Shown: piece by piece, positions 10,031-19,049 of the stretch
How positions within the stretch are numbered: position 1 is the first letter of the stretch
Layout: every line of letters starts with the position of its first letter
From: Aggregatibacter actinomycetemcomitans
GTDB taxonomy: Bacteria; Pseudomonadota; Gammaproteobacteria; Enterobacterales; Pasteurellaceae
Reading direction: 5' to 3'
DNA length: 64,000 bases
Assembly (NCBI RefSeq): GCF_003130205.1
Contig: NZ_NRDF01000001.1
Span: 367,103 to 431,102 of the forward strand
The notes under the pieces: model-generated
Database searches by the model: none
Told to the model about the DNA's origin: nothing
Seen by the model: only the letters and a program-made list of their open reading frames with translations
Position numbers and translations under genes: made by a program

Positions 10031-10996
10031 ATGAACGAATTAATCACAGATAATCAGGAAACGACCCAAAGTTTCGGGGAAGAAGAATTATTGGCGCGGA
10101 TTGCCTGGTTTTATTATCACGATAATCTGACTCAAAGCGAAATCGGCGACAGACTGAAATTACCGCGCTTAAAAGTCTCCAGACTACTGGAAAAAGGGCG
10201 TCAGTCCGGCATTATTAAAGTCCAGATCAACTCCCGCTTTACCGGTTGTCTGGAACTGGAAGAAGCGCTACAACAACGCTTCCGACTAAAACATATTCGT
10301 ATCCTGCCGACACTGGAACAGCATGAAATCAATGAGCGATTAGGTATCGGCGCGGCACAAATGCTGATGTCGTTGCTTAAACCGAATCAGATGCTGGCGA
10401 TCGGTTTCGGCGACACCATTATGAAAACGCTGAAATACGCCAATGAATTCATCACGCACAATGCGATTAAATTAATCACCTTATCGGGCGGTGTCGGCCC
10501 TTATATGAAAGGCATCGGGCAATTAGACGGTTCATGTTCGGTAAGTATCATTCCCGCGCCTTTACGGGCGTCTTCAATTGAAGCGGCAAAGCTATTCAAA
10601 CGGGAAGCCTGTGTGCGCGATATTATGCTGGCGGCATGTAGTGCCAATGCGGCAATCGTCGGCATCGGCGCCACCCGCCAAAAAGGGCAGGCGACACTGC
10701 TCCGCTCCGGTTATATTACGGAGGAAAAACAACAAATTATTCGCAACCAGGGGGCGGTAGGCGATATTCTCGGTTATTTCATGCGCAAAGACGGCAGTTT
10801 ACAGCCGAATATGCCGTTACATGAGGAATTGATTAGCGTTTCGTTGGAAAATCTACGAAAAATTCCTCATGTTATCGGTGTTGCCGGCGGTGAAGACAAA
10901 GTCGAAGCGATTTTAAGCGCATTGCACGGCAATCACATTAATTCATTGGTTACGGAAGAAAACACGGCTCGAATGATGTTGGCGCAGTTGGTTTAG
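10031..10996 (+). CDS. lsrR: LsrR, AI-2-responsive repressor
   Basis: A 321-residue SorC/DeoR-type regulator. An N-terminal helix-turn-helix (about residues 33-66, with [21 protein letters not shown]) precedes a sugar-phosphate-binding domain with the conserved IGFGDT and LSGGVGP loops. The family represses lsr operons until phospho-AI-2, made by LsrK, binds the effector domain. It is divergent from lsrA and 48 bases upstream of lsrK, the known arrangement in A. actinomycetemcomitans. In E. coli the two are also adjacent but in the other order. Confidence 0.95.
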   Translation: MNELITDNQETTQSFGEEELLARIAWFYYHDNLTQSEIGDRLKLPRLKVSRLLEKGRQSGIIKVQINSRFTGCLELEEALQQRFRLKHIRILPTLEQHEINERLGIGAAQMLMSLLKPNQMLAIGFGDTIMKTLKYANEFITHNAIKLITLSGGVGPYMKGIGQLDGSCSVSIIPAPLRASSIEAAKLFKREACVRDIMLAACSANAAIVGIGATRQKGQATLLRSGYITEEKQQIIRNQGAVGDILGYFMRKDGSLQPNMPLHEELISVSLENLRKIPHVIGVAGGEDKVEAILSALHGNHINSLVTEENTARMMLAQLV

Positions 10997-11044
10997 TAAG
11001 CGGTGTAGCGGGCTTATTTCCTTCCCAAACAAGAGGAGAAAATA

Positions 11045-12619
11045 ATGAATAATCAAGCTGTTTATCTGATGGCATTAGATGCCGGCACAGGCAGTGTTCG
11101 GGCGGTTATTTTTGATTTAGACGGCAATCAAATCGCCGCTGCTCAACGGGAATGGACGCACTTATCCGATCCTGATATTCCCGGCTCAATGGAATTTGAT
11201 TTAACCAATAACTGGCAACTAACCTGCGACTGCATTCGTCAAGTGCTGAATAAAGCCCAAATTCAGGCGCAGCAAATTGCGGCGATTTCCACCTGTTCCA
11301 TGCGTGAAGGGATCGTGCTTTACGACGAGCATAAAACACCGATTTGGGCGTGCGGTAACGTAGATGCCCGTGCGGTGGAAGAAGTCAAAGAGCTAAAAAC
11401 GCTACACAACTATACGTTCGAACAACAGCTGTATTCCGTCTCCGGTCAAACCTTAGCGCTTAGCGCCGTTCCCCGTCTATTATGGCTGGCACATCATCGT
11501 CCCAATATTTATCGCCATACCAAAGCCATTTCCATGATCAGCGATTGGCTGGCATTTATGTTAAGCGGCGAGCTGGCGGTGGAACCCTCCAATGCCGGCA
11601 CGACCGGCATGTTGAGTCTGACAACGCGTCAATGGTCGCCCGAATTACTGGATATGGCGGGGTTAAATTCGGATATTCTGACGCCGGTAAAAGAAACTGG
11701 TACGCGTTTGGGCGAAGTCACTGCCGACGTCGCACAACAAACCGGTTTAGCGCAAGGCACACCGGTTGTGGTCGGCGGCGGGGATGTGCAGTTGGGTTGT
11801 ATTGGTTTAGGCGTCACCGAACCTGCTCAAGCCGCCGTTATCGGCGGTACGTTCTGGCAACAAGTGGTGAATTTACCGCAGGCGGTGACCGACCCGGAAA
11901 TGAACGTACGTATTAACCCGCACGTTATCCCGCCGTTAGTGCAGGCGGAATCCATTAGCTTTTTCACCGGATTAACCATGCGCTGGTTCCGTGACGCATT
12001 TTGCGAAGAAGAAAAAAGACTGGCGGAAAAACTGGGCACCGATGCTTATGCGCTGCTGGAACAAATGGCGGAACGCGTGCCTGTCGGCGCCAATGACGTG
12101 ATCCCGATTTTCTCCGATGCCATGCATTTTAAAGCCTGGTATCACGCCGCACCGTCTTTTATTAATCTCTCTATCGATCCCGACAAATGTAACAAAGCCG
12201 TATTATTCCGTGCCTTGGAAGAAAATGCCGCAATCGTTTCCTCCTGCAACTTGGATCAGGTACAAAAATTCTCGGGAGTTAAATTAACCTCCATCGTCTT
12301 TGCCGGTGGCGGTTCTAAAGGCAAATTATGGAGCCAGATCTTAGCCGATGTCACCGGATTAACGGTAAACATTCCGGTTGTCAAAGAAGCGACGGCACTA
12401 GGTTGTGCCATTGCCGCAGGCGTCGGAGTCAGCATTTATCCGTCCTTAGCCGATGCCGGGAAAAAGCTGGTTAAATTTGAACGGCAACATCAACCGAATC
12501 CGGATAACTACGCTTTATATCAAGCTCACAAAGCGCAATGGGCGGATATTTATAAAAAACAATTACAATTGGTCGATAGCGGATTAACCACGTCTTTATG
12601 GAAGGCGCCGGGATTGTAG
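11045..12619 (+). CDS. lsrK: LsrK, autoinducer-2 kinase
   Basis: A 524-residue FGGY-family kinase that phosphorylates AI-2 after uptake, trapping it and creating the inducer of LsrR. N-terminal [12 protein letters not shown] is the first phosphate-binding loop of the actin-like ATPase fold. [20 protein letters not shown] near residue 420 is the FGGY C-terminal signature. Length agrees with E. coli LsrK. It follows lsrR in one transcript, has a GAGGAG Shine-Dalgarno 8 bases before the ATG, and ends at a strong terminator. Confidence 0.95.
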   Translation: MNNQAVYLMALDAGTGSVRAVIFDLDGNQIAAAQREWTHLSDPDIPGSMEFDLTNNWQLTCDCIRQVLNKAQIQAQQIAAISTCSMREGIVLYDEHKTPIWACGNVDARAVEEVKELKTLHNYTFEQQLYSVSGQTLALSAVPRLLWLAHHRPNIYRHTKAISMISDWLAFMLSGELAVEPSNAGTTGMLSLTTRQWSPELLDMAGLNSDILTPVKETGTRLGEVTADVAQQTGLAQGTPVVVGGGDVQLGCIGLGVTEPAQAAVIGGTFWQQVVNLPQAVTDPEMNVRINPHVIPPLVQAESISFFTGLTMRWFRDAFCEEEKRLAEKLGTDAYALLEQMAERVPVGANDVIPIFSDAMHFKAWYHAAPSFINLSIDPDKCNKAVLFRALEENAAIVSSCNLDQVQKFSGVKLTSIVFAGGGSKGKLWSQILADVTGLTVNIPVVKEATALGCAIAAGVGVSIYPSLADAGKKLVKFERQHQPNPDNYALYQAHKAQWADIYKKQLQLVDSGLTTSLWKAPGL

Positions 12620-12626
12620 TAGGCTA

Positions 12627-12662
12627 TAAAAAGTCGTAGGAAATTGATTCTACGACTTTTTA
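12627..12662 (+). terminator. Terminator of lsrRK
   Basis: AAAAAGTCGTAG and CTACGACTTTTT make a 12-bp stem with a 10-base loop and T-rich tail, 8 bases after the lsrK stop. Confidence 0.85.
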
Positions 12663-12704
12663 TTGATATACAGTAAAAATTGTCGTCCAAATACCACCGC
12701 ACTT

Positions 12705-13433
12705 TTATGCCACCGGTTCCGTTTGCATATATGTCAAGCGGTCGATGTCGGTGATGAAACGGCTGAGGTCTTGTTCTTCCGGTTTGTGAAGATAAGAAAC
12801 CTCACCCAGTAGTGGAGCATCGACTTTTTGTTTTAGGGTTTCGATCACTTCGGCATAATGCCCTAAGCCCGGGTTTATTCGGTTTGCGACCCAGCCGAGC
12901 AGCGGTAAACCACGTTCAAGAATCGATTGCACGGTTAATAAGGTGTGGTTAATGCACCCCTCTTTAATACCCACTACTAAAACAACAGGCATTTTTTGCT
13001 CACCGGCCCAATCGGCAAAACTGTAATCCTTATTGATCGGCGTTAGCCAACCGAAGGCACCTTCCACTAAAACGGATTGGTAACGAGAACATAAACGTGC
13101 TAAATCCACATTTAGCTTATTAATTTGAACACGTTTGCAACTTTCATTCAAAATGGGCATAGAGTGCCGGAAAGTATAGCTGTTGACGTCTTCGTAATGC
13201 ACTTTTTCTTTGGTGCTGTTCATTAACGTTAATACGTCGGGATTATCTTTCCCGTCATAATCGCCGGTTGTCTGCTTTTGACTGTCGGGATAAATCACGT
13301 CTTCTTGCCCGAATGCAATTGGCTTATAACCGACGATCTGTATGCCGATTTTCTGTAAAGCCTGCATGATCGCGCGACTAACAACAGTTTTACCTACATC
13401 GGTGTCCGTACCGGTAACAAAAAAACTACTCAT
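12705..13433 (-). CDS. bioD: Dethiobiotin synthetase (BioD/YnfK type)
   Basis: Cytoplasmic ATP-dependent ligase that closes the ureido ring of dethiobiotin in biotin synthesis. The 242-residue protein has the P-loop GTDTDVGKT (residues 8-16) and the VEGAFGWLTP motif, where canonical BioD reads VEGAGG. It is not beside other bio genes but next to a ROK regulator, as E. coli ynfK (a bioD paralogue) is next to mlc. A standalone BioD for biotin synthesis is the simplest reading. The replaced glycine (GAFG) leaves some doubt about full activity. Confidence 0.85.
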   Translation of the reverse strand: MSSFFVTGTDTDVGKTVVSRAIMQALQKIGIQIVGYKPIAFGQEDVIYPDSQKQTTGDYDGKDNPDVLTLMNSTKEKVHYEDVNSYTFRHSMPILNESCKRVQINKLNVDLARLCSRYQSVLVEGAFGWLTPINKDYSFADWAGEQKMPVVLVVGIKEGCINHTLLTVQSILERGLPLLGWVANRINPGLGHYAEVIETLKQKVDAPLLGEVSYLHKPEEQDLSRFITDIDRLTYMQTEPVA

Positions 13434-13509
13434 TGTATTCCCCTTCTCATACTATAAGAATAGATTCTAAAGAAAATTACAATGCGTGATATTGAGCTAA
13501 AACAAAGTT

Positions 13510-14739
13510 TTAAAAATTTATGATGTTTTCTTCTTGTTTTACCAACGACGTCAGCAAACTTCCGTCATATATGCCCTGCTTAATCGCAGAAGCAGCGACG
13601 ATCGGGCTATTCCATTCATATTTGCCGGCAATCACTGAAACTGTGCTGATGTTATCGACTAAATAGGACTTTAGTTTACGATTAAGCTGTTCGAGCAGGA
13701 AATCTTTCAGTTGCAGCAAGCTGGAGTTCAGCATCACCCGCCGCGCGGAAAAAATATGAACCAGATTCATCAAGATATAAGCCAGGCAATCGGTAATATG
13801 TTCAATAATCCGCAACGCGTTTTTATCTTTTAATTGAATCTGTTCACACAGGAAATTCATTTTCTCGGAATTGTTGTTGAAAACACGATTCGGATAAAGG
13901 GCATCAATAAACTGTGCAATCGCCCGATGGGTGATTTGATGTTGTACCTGGTAACGCTCAACTTCCGGTAAATCGTGGTTAATGAGCGCTTGAAGCTCGT
14001 TTAAGCGCGGCACAATCAAATGATTGATATTGATTTTGTCCTGTTCCCGGCTAAATAACAGCTCCCCTTCTGATAACACGCTGAGGTTAATTTCATCGTC
14101 CAACTGCAGAAACAACACATCATCACAGTTGATCACATTACCCAAGGTAGATTCCGCGAGTAACCAGGTTTTGAAATATTCGGCAATTAAAATCGGAATA
14201 TTGAAATAAGGCGTAAACAAGGACTTTAGATCTAAATGGGCAAATTTCGTACATCCCAGTTTAATCAGATGACCGTTTTTATCCAATTCACCGCCCACGG
14301 TAACGGAAAAGGTTATCGGGCGGGCAAGTGAGTGGGTTTCAGCCAAAAATTGTTTTACGCTTTTTACCAAAAATTTATCCAGACATTCTAAATCATCTTT
14401 TTGCAACGGGAAAACGCTTTGTTCAATAATTACGCCGTCCAATTCGCTTAAAATAATTTCAAACCGATCCTCCATCAACGTGGCACATAAAGCTTGCCAA
14501 TAAAAAGGCGAAACACATAGGGCAATGGCAGGACGTCCGCGGTTGTCGGTATTTCTTGAGGTTTTTTCCATAATCAATCGTTTTTCAATGAGAGAACGGC
14601 TCAACGATGTAATGGATGCCGGCGCTAAACCGGAAAGTTTTGATAATTCAATACGTGAGATTTCTTCAAACTGCTCGATTAAACGGTAAATTTTACCAAG
14701 CTGAATTAAACGAGATGGGGTTTTATCTTCCTTTTTCAT
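13510..14739 (-). CDS. ROK-family transcriptional regulator, Mlc-like, without zinc motif
   Basis: A 409-residue protein with an N-terminal winged helix (about residues 10-65, with ISRIELSKLSGLAPASITSLSRSLI) typical of Mlc/NagC, then a ROK-like domain. Its place beside a bioD paralogue matches E. coli mlc-ynfK. The ROK domain is strongly diverged. I find no CxCGxxGCxE zinc-binding motif, which Mlc needs for repression and EIIB binding, and no clear ATP or sugar motif. The C-terminal GSLLTSLV still resembles the Mlc tail. It is probably an orthologue with altered sensing; its targets cannot be read here. It is 76 bases upstream of bioD and may be cotranscribed with it. Confidence 0.8.
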   Translation of the reverse strand: MKKEDKTPSRLIQLGKIYRLIEQFEEISRIELSKLSGLAPASITSLSRSLIEKRLIMEKTSRNTDNRGRPAIALCVSPFYWQALCATLMEDRFEIILSELDGVIIEQSVFPLQKDDLECLDKFLVKSVKQFLAETHSLARPITFSVTVGGELDKNGHLIKLGCTKFAHLDLKSLFTPYFNIPILIAEYFKTWLLAESTLGNVINCDDVLFLQLDDEINLSVLSEGELLFSREQDKININHLIVPRLNELQALINHDLPEVERYQVQHQITHRAIAQFIDALYPNRVFNNNSEKMNFLCEQIQLKDKNALRIIEHITDCLAYILMNLVHIFSARRVMLNSSLLQLKDFLLEQLNRKLKSYLVDNISTVSVIAGKYEWNSPIVAASAIKQGIYDGSLLTSLVKQEENIINF

Positions 14740-14934
14740 TAAATAATTCCGTATTTTTTATAATAATTTATTTAGTGAAATTATTTATACCAGCTCATTG
14801 CTTTTATTCAAGAAATTTAAGTCAAATCTGTGTTCCCTGTCACAAAAATAAAAACTTCCGATAGATTTTGGTAATTTTTCTAACTTGAGGTAAACTAACC
14901 CGGTTTTCAAAAATGTATTAATTTTGAGGTATAT

Positions 14935-16338
14935 ATGAAAAAAATTGCATCAATTGTAAATGTGCTGCAAGGCAAAATTGCAATTGGCGAAAAAGTGACT
15001 GTGCGCGGCTGGGTGCGTACCCGTCGCGACTCCAAAGCAGGTCTATCCTTTCTTGCCGTTTATGACGGTTCTTGCTTCGCACCAATTCAAGCTATCGTAA
15101 ATAATGACATTGCCAATTATGAATCTGAAGTTTTACGCTTAACGGCGGGTTGTTCCGTGGTTGTCACCGGCACGGTGGTCGAATCGCCGGCAGAAGGTCA
15201 GGCGGTAGAATTACAAGCGGAGAAAGTGGAAGTCACCGGTTGGGTGGAAGATCCGGAAACTTACCCGATGGCGGCAAAACGTCACTCTATCGAATATTTA
15301 CGCGAAGTGGCGCACCTACGCCCGCGTACCAATATTATCGGCGCGGTTGCCCGCGTTCGGCATTGTTTGGCGCAAGCCATTCATCTCTTCTTCCATGAGC
15401 AGGGTTTCTACTGGGTGGCGACACCGTTAATCACTGCTTCCGATACGGAAGGTGCGGGTGAAATGTTCCGCGTTTCCACCTTAGATTTAGAAAATTTGCC
15501 ACGCACAGACAAAGGTGCGGTGGATTTTAGCCAAGATTTCTTCGGTAAAGAATCGTTCCTCACGGTGTCTGGTCAGTTAAACGGTGAAACCTATGCTTGC
15601 GCATTAAGTAAAATTTACACCTTCGGACCAACCTTCCGCGCTGAAAACTCCAACACAACCCGCCACTTGGCGGAATTCTGGATGATCGAACCGGAAGTGG
15701 CATTCGCAACCCTTGCCGATAACGCCAAACTTGCCGAAGATATGTTGAAATACGTTTTCCGCGCCGTGTTGGCGGAACGTCGTGATGATTTGGAATTCTT
15801 TGCCAAGCACGTGGATAAAGACGTTATCAACCGTTTGGAACATTTCATTAACTCCGATTTTGCACAAGTGGATTACGCCGATGCCATTGAGATTTTACTG
15901 AAATCCGGTAAAACCTTTGAATTCCCGGTATCTTGGGGGATCGACCTTTCCTCCGAACACGAACGCTATTTGGCGGAAGACTATTTCAAATCCCCTGTTG
16001 TGGTGAAAAACTATCCGAAAGACATCAAAGCCTTTTATATGCGCTTAAATGACGACGGAAAAACCGTTGCGGCAATGGACGTATTAGCCCCGGGCATTGG
16101 TGAGATTATCGGCGGTTCGCAACGTGAAGAACGTTTGGACGTATTAGACAAACGCATGGAAGAAATGGGTTTAAATCCTGAAGATTACTGGTGGTATCGT
16201 GATTTGCGTCGTTACGGCACGGTTCCGCATTCCGGCTTTGGTTTGGGCTTTGAACGTTTAATCGTTTATGTAACAGGCTTACAAAATATTCGTGATGTCA
16301 TCCCGTTCCCGCGGGCGCCGCGCAACGCGAATTTCTAA
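14935..16338 (+). CDS. asnS: Asparaginyl-tRNA synthetase
   Basis: Charges tRNA-Asn with asparagine in the cytoplasm. The 467-residue class IIb synthetase has an N-terminal OB-fold anticodon-binding domain ([15 protein letters not shown], residues 24-38) and a catalytic domain with motif 2 ([19 protein letters not shown]) and motif 3 ([10 protein letters not shown]) near the C-terminus. Length equals E. coli AsnS. A GAGG lies 8 bases before the ATG. It is apparently a single-gene unit with its own terminator. Confidence 0.98.
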   Translation: MKKIASIVNVLQGKIAIGEKVTVRGWVRTRRDSKAGLSFLAVYDGSCFAPIQAIVNNDIANYESEVLRLTAGCSVVVTGTVVESPAEGQAVELQAEKVEVTGWVEDPETYPMAAKRHSIEYLREVAHLRPRTNIIGAVARVRHCLAQAIHLFFHEQGFYWVATPLITASDTEGAGEMFRVSTLDLENLPRTDKGAVDFSQDFFGKESFLTVSGQLNGETYACALSKIYTFGPTFRAENSNTTRHLAEFWMIEPEVAFATLADNAKLAEDMLKYVFRAVLAERRDDLEFFAKHVDKDVINRLEHFINSDFAQVDYADAIEILLKSGKTFEFPVSWGIDLSSEHERYLAEDYFKSPVVVKNYPKDIKAFYMRLNDDGKTVAAMDVLAPGIGEIIGGSQREERLDVLDKRMEEMGLNPEDYWWYRDLRRYGTVPHSGFGLGFERLIVYVTGLQNIRDVIPFPRAPRNANF

Positions 16339-16351
16339 TTCATCACAAATG

Positions 16352-16388
16352 AAAAAATCGACTTGTTTAACTAGCAAGGCGATTTTTT
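16352..16388 (+). terminator. Terminator of asnS
   Basis: AAAAAATCG pairs with CGATTTTTT and inner CTTG pairs with CAAG, ending in a T-run, 14 bases after the asnS stop. Confidence 0.75.
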
Positions 16389-16438
16389 ATACCTTCAAAA
16401 ACACCGGAAAAAACGACCGCACTTTTTTCCCCTGATAA

Positions 16439-16470
16439 CAAAAAAGATACCAAAGTGCGGTATCTTTTTT
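16439..16470. terminator. Bidirectional hairpin with an uptake sequence in its loop
   Basis: AAAAAAGATACC and GGTATCTTTTTT form a perfect 12-bp stem whose loop and inner arm contain AAAGTGCGGT. A second uptake sequence in opposite orientation at 16416-16425 offers an alternative pairing. It lies between the converging asnS and sspB. Confidence 0.75.
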
Positions 16471-16498
16471 CAGTGTTTTTGATTTGATGATCGAACAA

Positions 16499-16960
16499 CT
16501 ATTTTACAATGCGTAAATGAGAGGTGGATTTTTTCTCGGTGGATTTCGGTTTATCCGATTTATCCTTTTGATCCGTTTTATCTACGGCATTTTCAAAACC
16601 TGTCTGTTGCTCTTCCGCCTGCTCTGGATATTCATAAGCGGCTTCGGGTTCAAACATTACACCGTCACCATTTTCACGGGCATAAATCGCTAATGCGGCG
16701 CCAAGGGGAATATAAATATCTTGAGGCACACCACGAAAACGCGTATTAAATTGAATAAAATCATTAGTTAACTGCAAATTCCTGGTGGCATTGGCAGACA
16801 AATTTAAAACGATTTGCCCGTCTTTGACATACTCTACCGGCACTTTTACGCCCCAATAGGTGGCATCTACCACCAAATACGGCGTAAAATCGTTATCAAT
16901 TAACCAGTCGTAATAAGCCCTTAATAAATAAGGGCGTTTCGGTGAGGATTTATATTCCAT
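16499..16960 (-). CDS. sspB: SspB, ClpXP specificity-enhancing adaptor
   Basis: A 153-residue adaptor that binds ssrA-tagged polypeptides from stalled ribosomes and hands them to ClpXP. The N-terminal ~110 residues are the dimeric substrate-binding domain (SPKRPYLLRAYYDWLIDN at the start). A charged, flexible linker rich in K, D, S and E follows. The last residues HLRIVK match the XB motif that docks on the ClpX zinc domain. It is 11 bases after sspA in one operon, as in E. coli. Length is close to the 165 residues of E. coli SspB, with a shorter linker. Confidence 0.95.
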   Translation of the reverse strand: MEYKSSPKRPYLLRAYYDWLIDNDFTPYLVVDATYWGVKVPVEYVKDGQIVLNLSANATRNLQLTNDFIQFNTRFRGVPQDIYIPLGAALAIYARENGDGVMFEPEAAYEYPEQAEEQQTGFENAVDKTDQKDKSDKPKSTEKKSTSHLRIVK

Positions 16961-16971
16961 GAGATGACCTA

Positions 16972-17613
16972 TTATTTTTCATCCATGAGATTTTTCGGTG
17001 CTAATTCGCCCACGGATTGCAGGAAAGAATCCCGTTCAAAAACACGGGTCATATAGGCTTTAATCGCTTTGCTGCCGGCACCGCTGAATTCTACGCCTAA
17101 TTCCTGCATACGCCATAACAACGGCGCCATGTAGCAGTCGATTAAGCTAAATTCGTCGCTCATAAAGTAGGTGTTCTGATTAAAAATCGGCGCAACGGCA
17201 AGAATTTCTTCTTTCAATTGCTTCAATGCAGCAGCACGTTCTGCTTCGGATAAGTCATATTGCGCTTTTTCTAAGGTTGGATACCAATCCTGTTCAATGC
17301 GTAACATTAATAAACGACTTTTGCCGCGCGCAACAGGATAAACCGGCATTAACGGCGGATGCGGAAAACGTTCATCCAGGTATTCCATAATAATGCGGGA
17401 ATTAAATAAGACGAGATCACGATCAACTAAAGTCGGCAAGGTACCATACGGATTAAGTTCCATTAAATCTTCTGATAATACTTGCTGATCTACAATTTCC
17501 GTTTCATAAGCCACGCCTTTCTCTGCTAAAACGATGCGCACTTGGTGGCAATAAACATCAGTTTTTTTTGAAAATAGCGTCATTACAGAACGTTTATTTG
17601 CAGAACTTGTCAT
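16972..17613 (-). CDS. sspA: SspA, stringent starvation protein A
   Basis: A 213-residue glutathione-transferase-fold protein that binds RNA polymerase sigma-70 holoenzyme and alters promoter choice in stationary phase; it has no known transferase activity. The thioredoxin-like N-domain (MTLFSKKTDVYCHQVRIVLAEKG) contains the conserved cysteine. The helical C-domain ends near residue 205. In E. coli and, as far as I recall, in H. influenzae, sspAB follow rplM-rpsI. Here those genes are 15 kb away and sspA has its own promoter region with two palindromes. Confidence 0.95.
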   Translation of the reverse strand: MTSSANKRSVMTLFSKKTDVYCHQVRIVLAEKGVAYETEIVDQQVLSEDLMELNPYGTLPTLVDRDLVLFNSRIIMEYLDERFPHPPLMPVYPVARGKSRLLMLRIEQDWYPTLEKAQYDLSEAERAAALKQLKEEILAVAPIFNQNTYFMSDEFSLIDCYMAPLLWRMQELGVEFSGAGSKAIKAYMTRVFERDSFLQSVGELAPKNLMDEK

Positions 17614-17653
17614 CTATTCCTCCGACGACTCAAAATAATTTTAAAATATTCAA

Positions 17654-17710
17654 TTGGTATCACCCGATACCAAGAAAAACGGTCGCTTATTCTAGCATAA
17701 AGCGACCGTT
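17654..17710 (-). promoter_or_regulatory. Two palindromes around the sspA promoter
   Basis: AACGGTCGCTT (17679-17689) and AAGCGACCGTT (17700-17710) are perfect 11-base inverted arms. The 10-base spacer plus edge contains a minus-strand extended -10 (TGCTAGAAT). A second perfect palindrome, TTGGTATC-ACCC-GATACCAA (17654-17673), falls just downstream in the leader. The placement suggests an operator for the first and a leader hairpin or operator for the second. Confidence 0.45.
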
Positions 17711-17748
17711 CTTTTCCAAGAAAACCACGAGATTTTACGTTCGGCCCG

Positions 17749-17788
17749 AAAAAAATCCCCTGTTTCGTGAAGAAATCAGGGATTTTTC
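17749..17788 (-). terminator. Terminator of the moaACDE operon
   Basis: On the minus strand AAAAATCCCTG pairs with CAGGGGATTTTTTT, with a T-rich end, 26 bases after the moaE stop. Confidence 0.8.
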
Positions 17789-17813
17789 CGTTAGGGATAA
17801 AATAGGGTCAGGC

Positions 17814-18269
17814 TTATTTCCATTTATCGGCAGCGACATAATCGCTATCACGCCCTTCAATCCAATGCGCGCCTTTTTCCGTTTGTTCTTTTTTCCAAAA
17901 AGGCGCTTTGGTTTTTAAATAATCCATAATGAACTCATTGGCGTGATAGGCATCGCTACGGTGTGCCGCCGCGGTTCCCACCAACACTATTTCATCGCCC
18001 GTATGCAGTAAGCCGACCCGATGAATAATGGAAATCTTCTGTAAATCCCACCGCACTTTTGCCTGTTGGGCAATATCTAACAACGCCTTATAGGCCATGG
18101 CGGGATAATGTTCCAAATACAAACTGCTGACTTCATCCCCCAAATTCATGTCGCGCACTTTGCCGACAAAAATCACTGTGGCACCCACCGAATGTTGCTC
18201 ACTTAACCAACGATATACCGCATTCTGATCGAAAGGCTGTTGCTGCACGGAAATCTGAATATCGTCCAT
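17814..18269 (-). CDS. moaE: MoaE, molybdopterin synthase catalytic subunit
   Basis: A 151-residue catalytic subunit of molybdopterin synthase, which adds two sulfurs to cyclic pyranopterin monophosphate using MoaD thiocarboxylate. It shows GATVIFVGKVRD near the N-terminus, the active-site lysine region KTKAPFWKKE and the conserved HRVG and HRSDA segments. It starts directly after the moaD stop and is the last gene of the operon. Length matches E. coli MoaE. Confidence 0.96.
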   Translation of the reverse strand: MDDIQISVQQQPFDQNAVYRWLSEQHSVGATVIFVGKVRDMNLGDEVSSLYLEHYPAMAYKALLDIAQQAKVRWDLQKISIIHRVGLLHTGDEIVLVGTAAAHRSDAYHANEFIMDYLKTKAPFWKKEQTEKGAHWIEGRDSDYVAADKWK

Positions 18270-18515
18270 TTAGCCCCCGGTGACCGGCGGGAAAAACGCA
18301 ATTTCATCGCCATTTTTGACCACACTTTGCGGCGGCATCAGAGTTTGATTTATGGCAACCAATAATTTATCCGATTGCAATGCCAACGCCCATTTATCGC
18401 CTTTCGCGGCTAAGTGTTGGCGTATCTCTTCTGCCGTTGTGAAATCGCCTTCCACTTCAATAAAATCCAAGCCGATTAATTCTCGGGTTTGCGCAAAAAA
18501 TAAAACGCGTAACAT
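18270..18515 (-). CDS. moaD: MoaD, molybdopterin synthase sulfur carrier
   Basis: A ubiquitin-like 81-residue sulfur carrier that ends in Gly-Gly (FPPVTGG). The C-terminal glycine is adenylated by MoeB and converted to thiocarboxylate. A longer frame begins at 18557, but the ATG at 18515 has a GGAGAG Shine-Dalgarno and gives the normal length. Its first base overlaps the moaC stop, implying coupled translation, and moaE follows without a gap. Confidence 0.95.
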   Translation of the reverse strand: MLRVLFFAQTRELIGLDFIEVEGDFTTAEEIRQHLAAKGDKWALALQSDKLLVAINQTLMPPQSVVKNGDEIAFFPPVTGG

Positions 18516-18997
18516 TATTTTCTCTCCGCGATAAAATGCCCGGATTTTCCACCGCACTTTTCCAGCAAACGCACGGTTTCAATCACCATATCCTTTTGCA
18601 CCGCTTTGCACATATCGTAAATCGTCAATGCCGCAACACTCGCCGCGGTTAAGGCTTCCATTTCCACGCCCGTTTTACCGGTTAATTTACACAGGCTTTC
18701 AATACGCACCTGATTGGTTTCAGGAAGTGGCGTCAAACTCACTTCAACTTTCGAAAGCAACAACGGATGACACAAGGGAATCAATTCCCACGTTCGTTTT
18801 GCCGCTTGAATGCCGGCAATGCGGGCGGTAGCGAACACATCGCCTTTGTGATGCTGACCGGACAGGATCATTTGTAAGGTTTCGGGCGCCATACGAACAT
18901 AAGCCTCGGCGCGGGCTTCACGGACGGTTTCGGCTTTGGCGGAAACGTCCACCATATTGGCTTCCCCATGGGAATTAATGTGAGTAAATGTGGTCAT
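18515..18997 (-). CDS. moaC: MoaC, cyclic pyranopterin monophosphate synthase
   Basis: A 160-residue enzyme that converts the MoaA product 3',8-cyclo-GTP to cyclic pyranopterin monophosphate. Characteristic segments are the ELIPLCHPL loop with its active-site histidine, and the [21 protein letters not shown] helix region. The C-terminal KCGGKSG is also conserved. It is 52 bases downstream of moaA; the gap includes an uptake sequence. No moaB is seen, consistent with a moaACDE arrangement. Confidence 0.97.
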   Translation of the reverse strand: MTTFTHINSHGEANMVDVSAKAETVREARAEAYVRMAPETLQMILSGQHHKGDVFATARIAGIQAAKRTWELIPLCHPLLLSKVEVSLTPLPETNQVRIESLCKLTGKTGVEMEALTAASVAALTIYDMCKAVQKDMVIETVRLLEKCGGKSGHFIAERK

Positions 18998-19049
18998 GAT
19001 AATTAAAAGTGCGGTTGATTTTCTTGATGTTTTTCAAAATCGGCGTGCA

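Noticed and set aside
18516..18557. Longer MoaD from an upstream ATG
   Set aside because: The extra 14 codons lie inside moaC and lack similarity; the start at 18515 has a better ribosome site.
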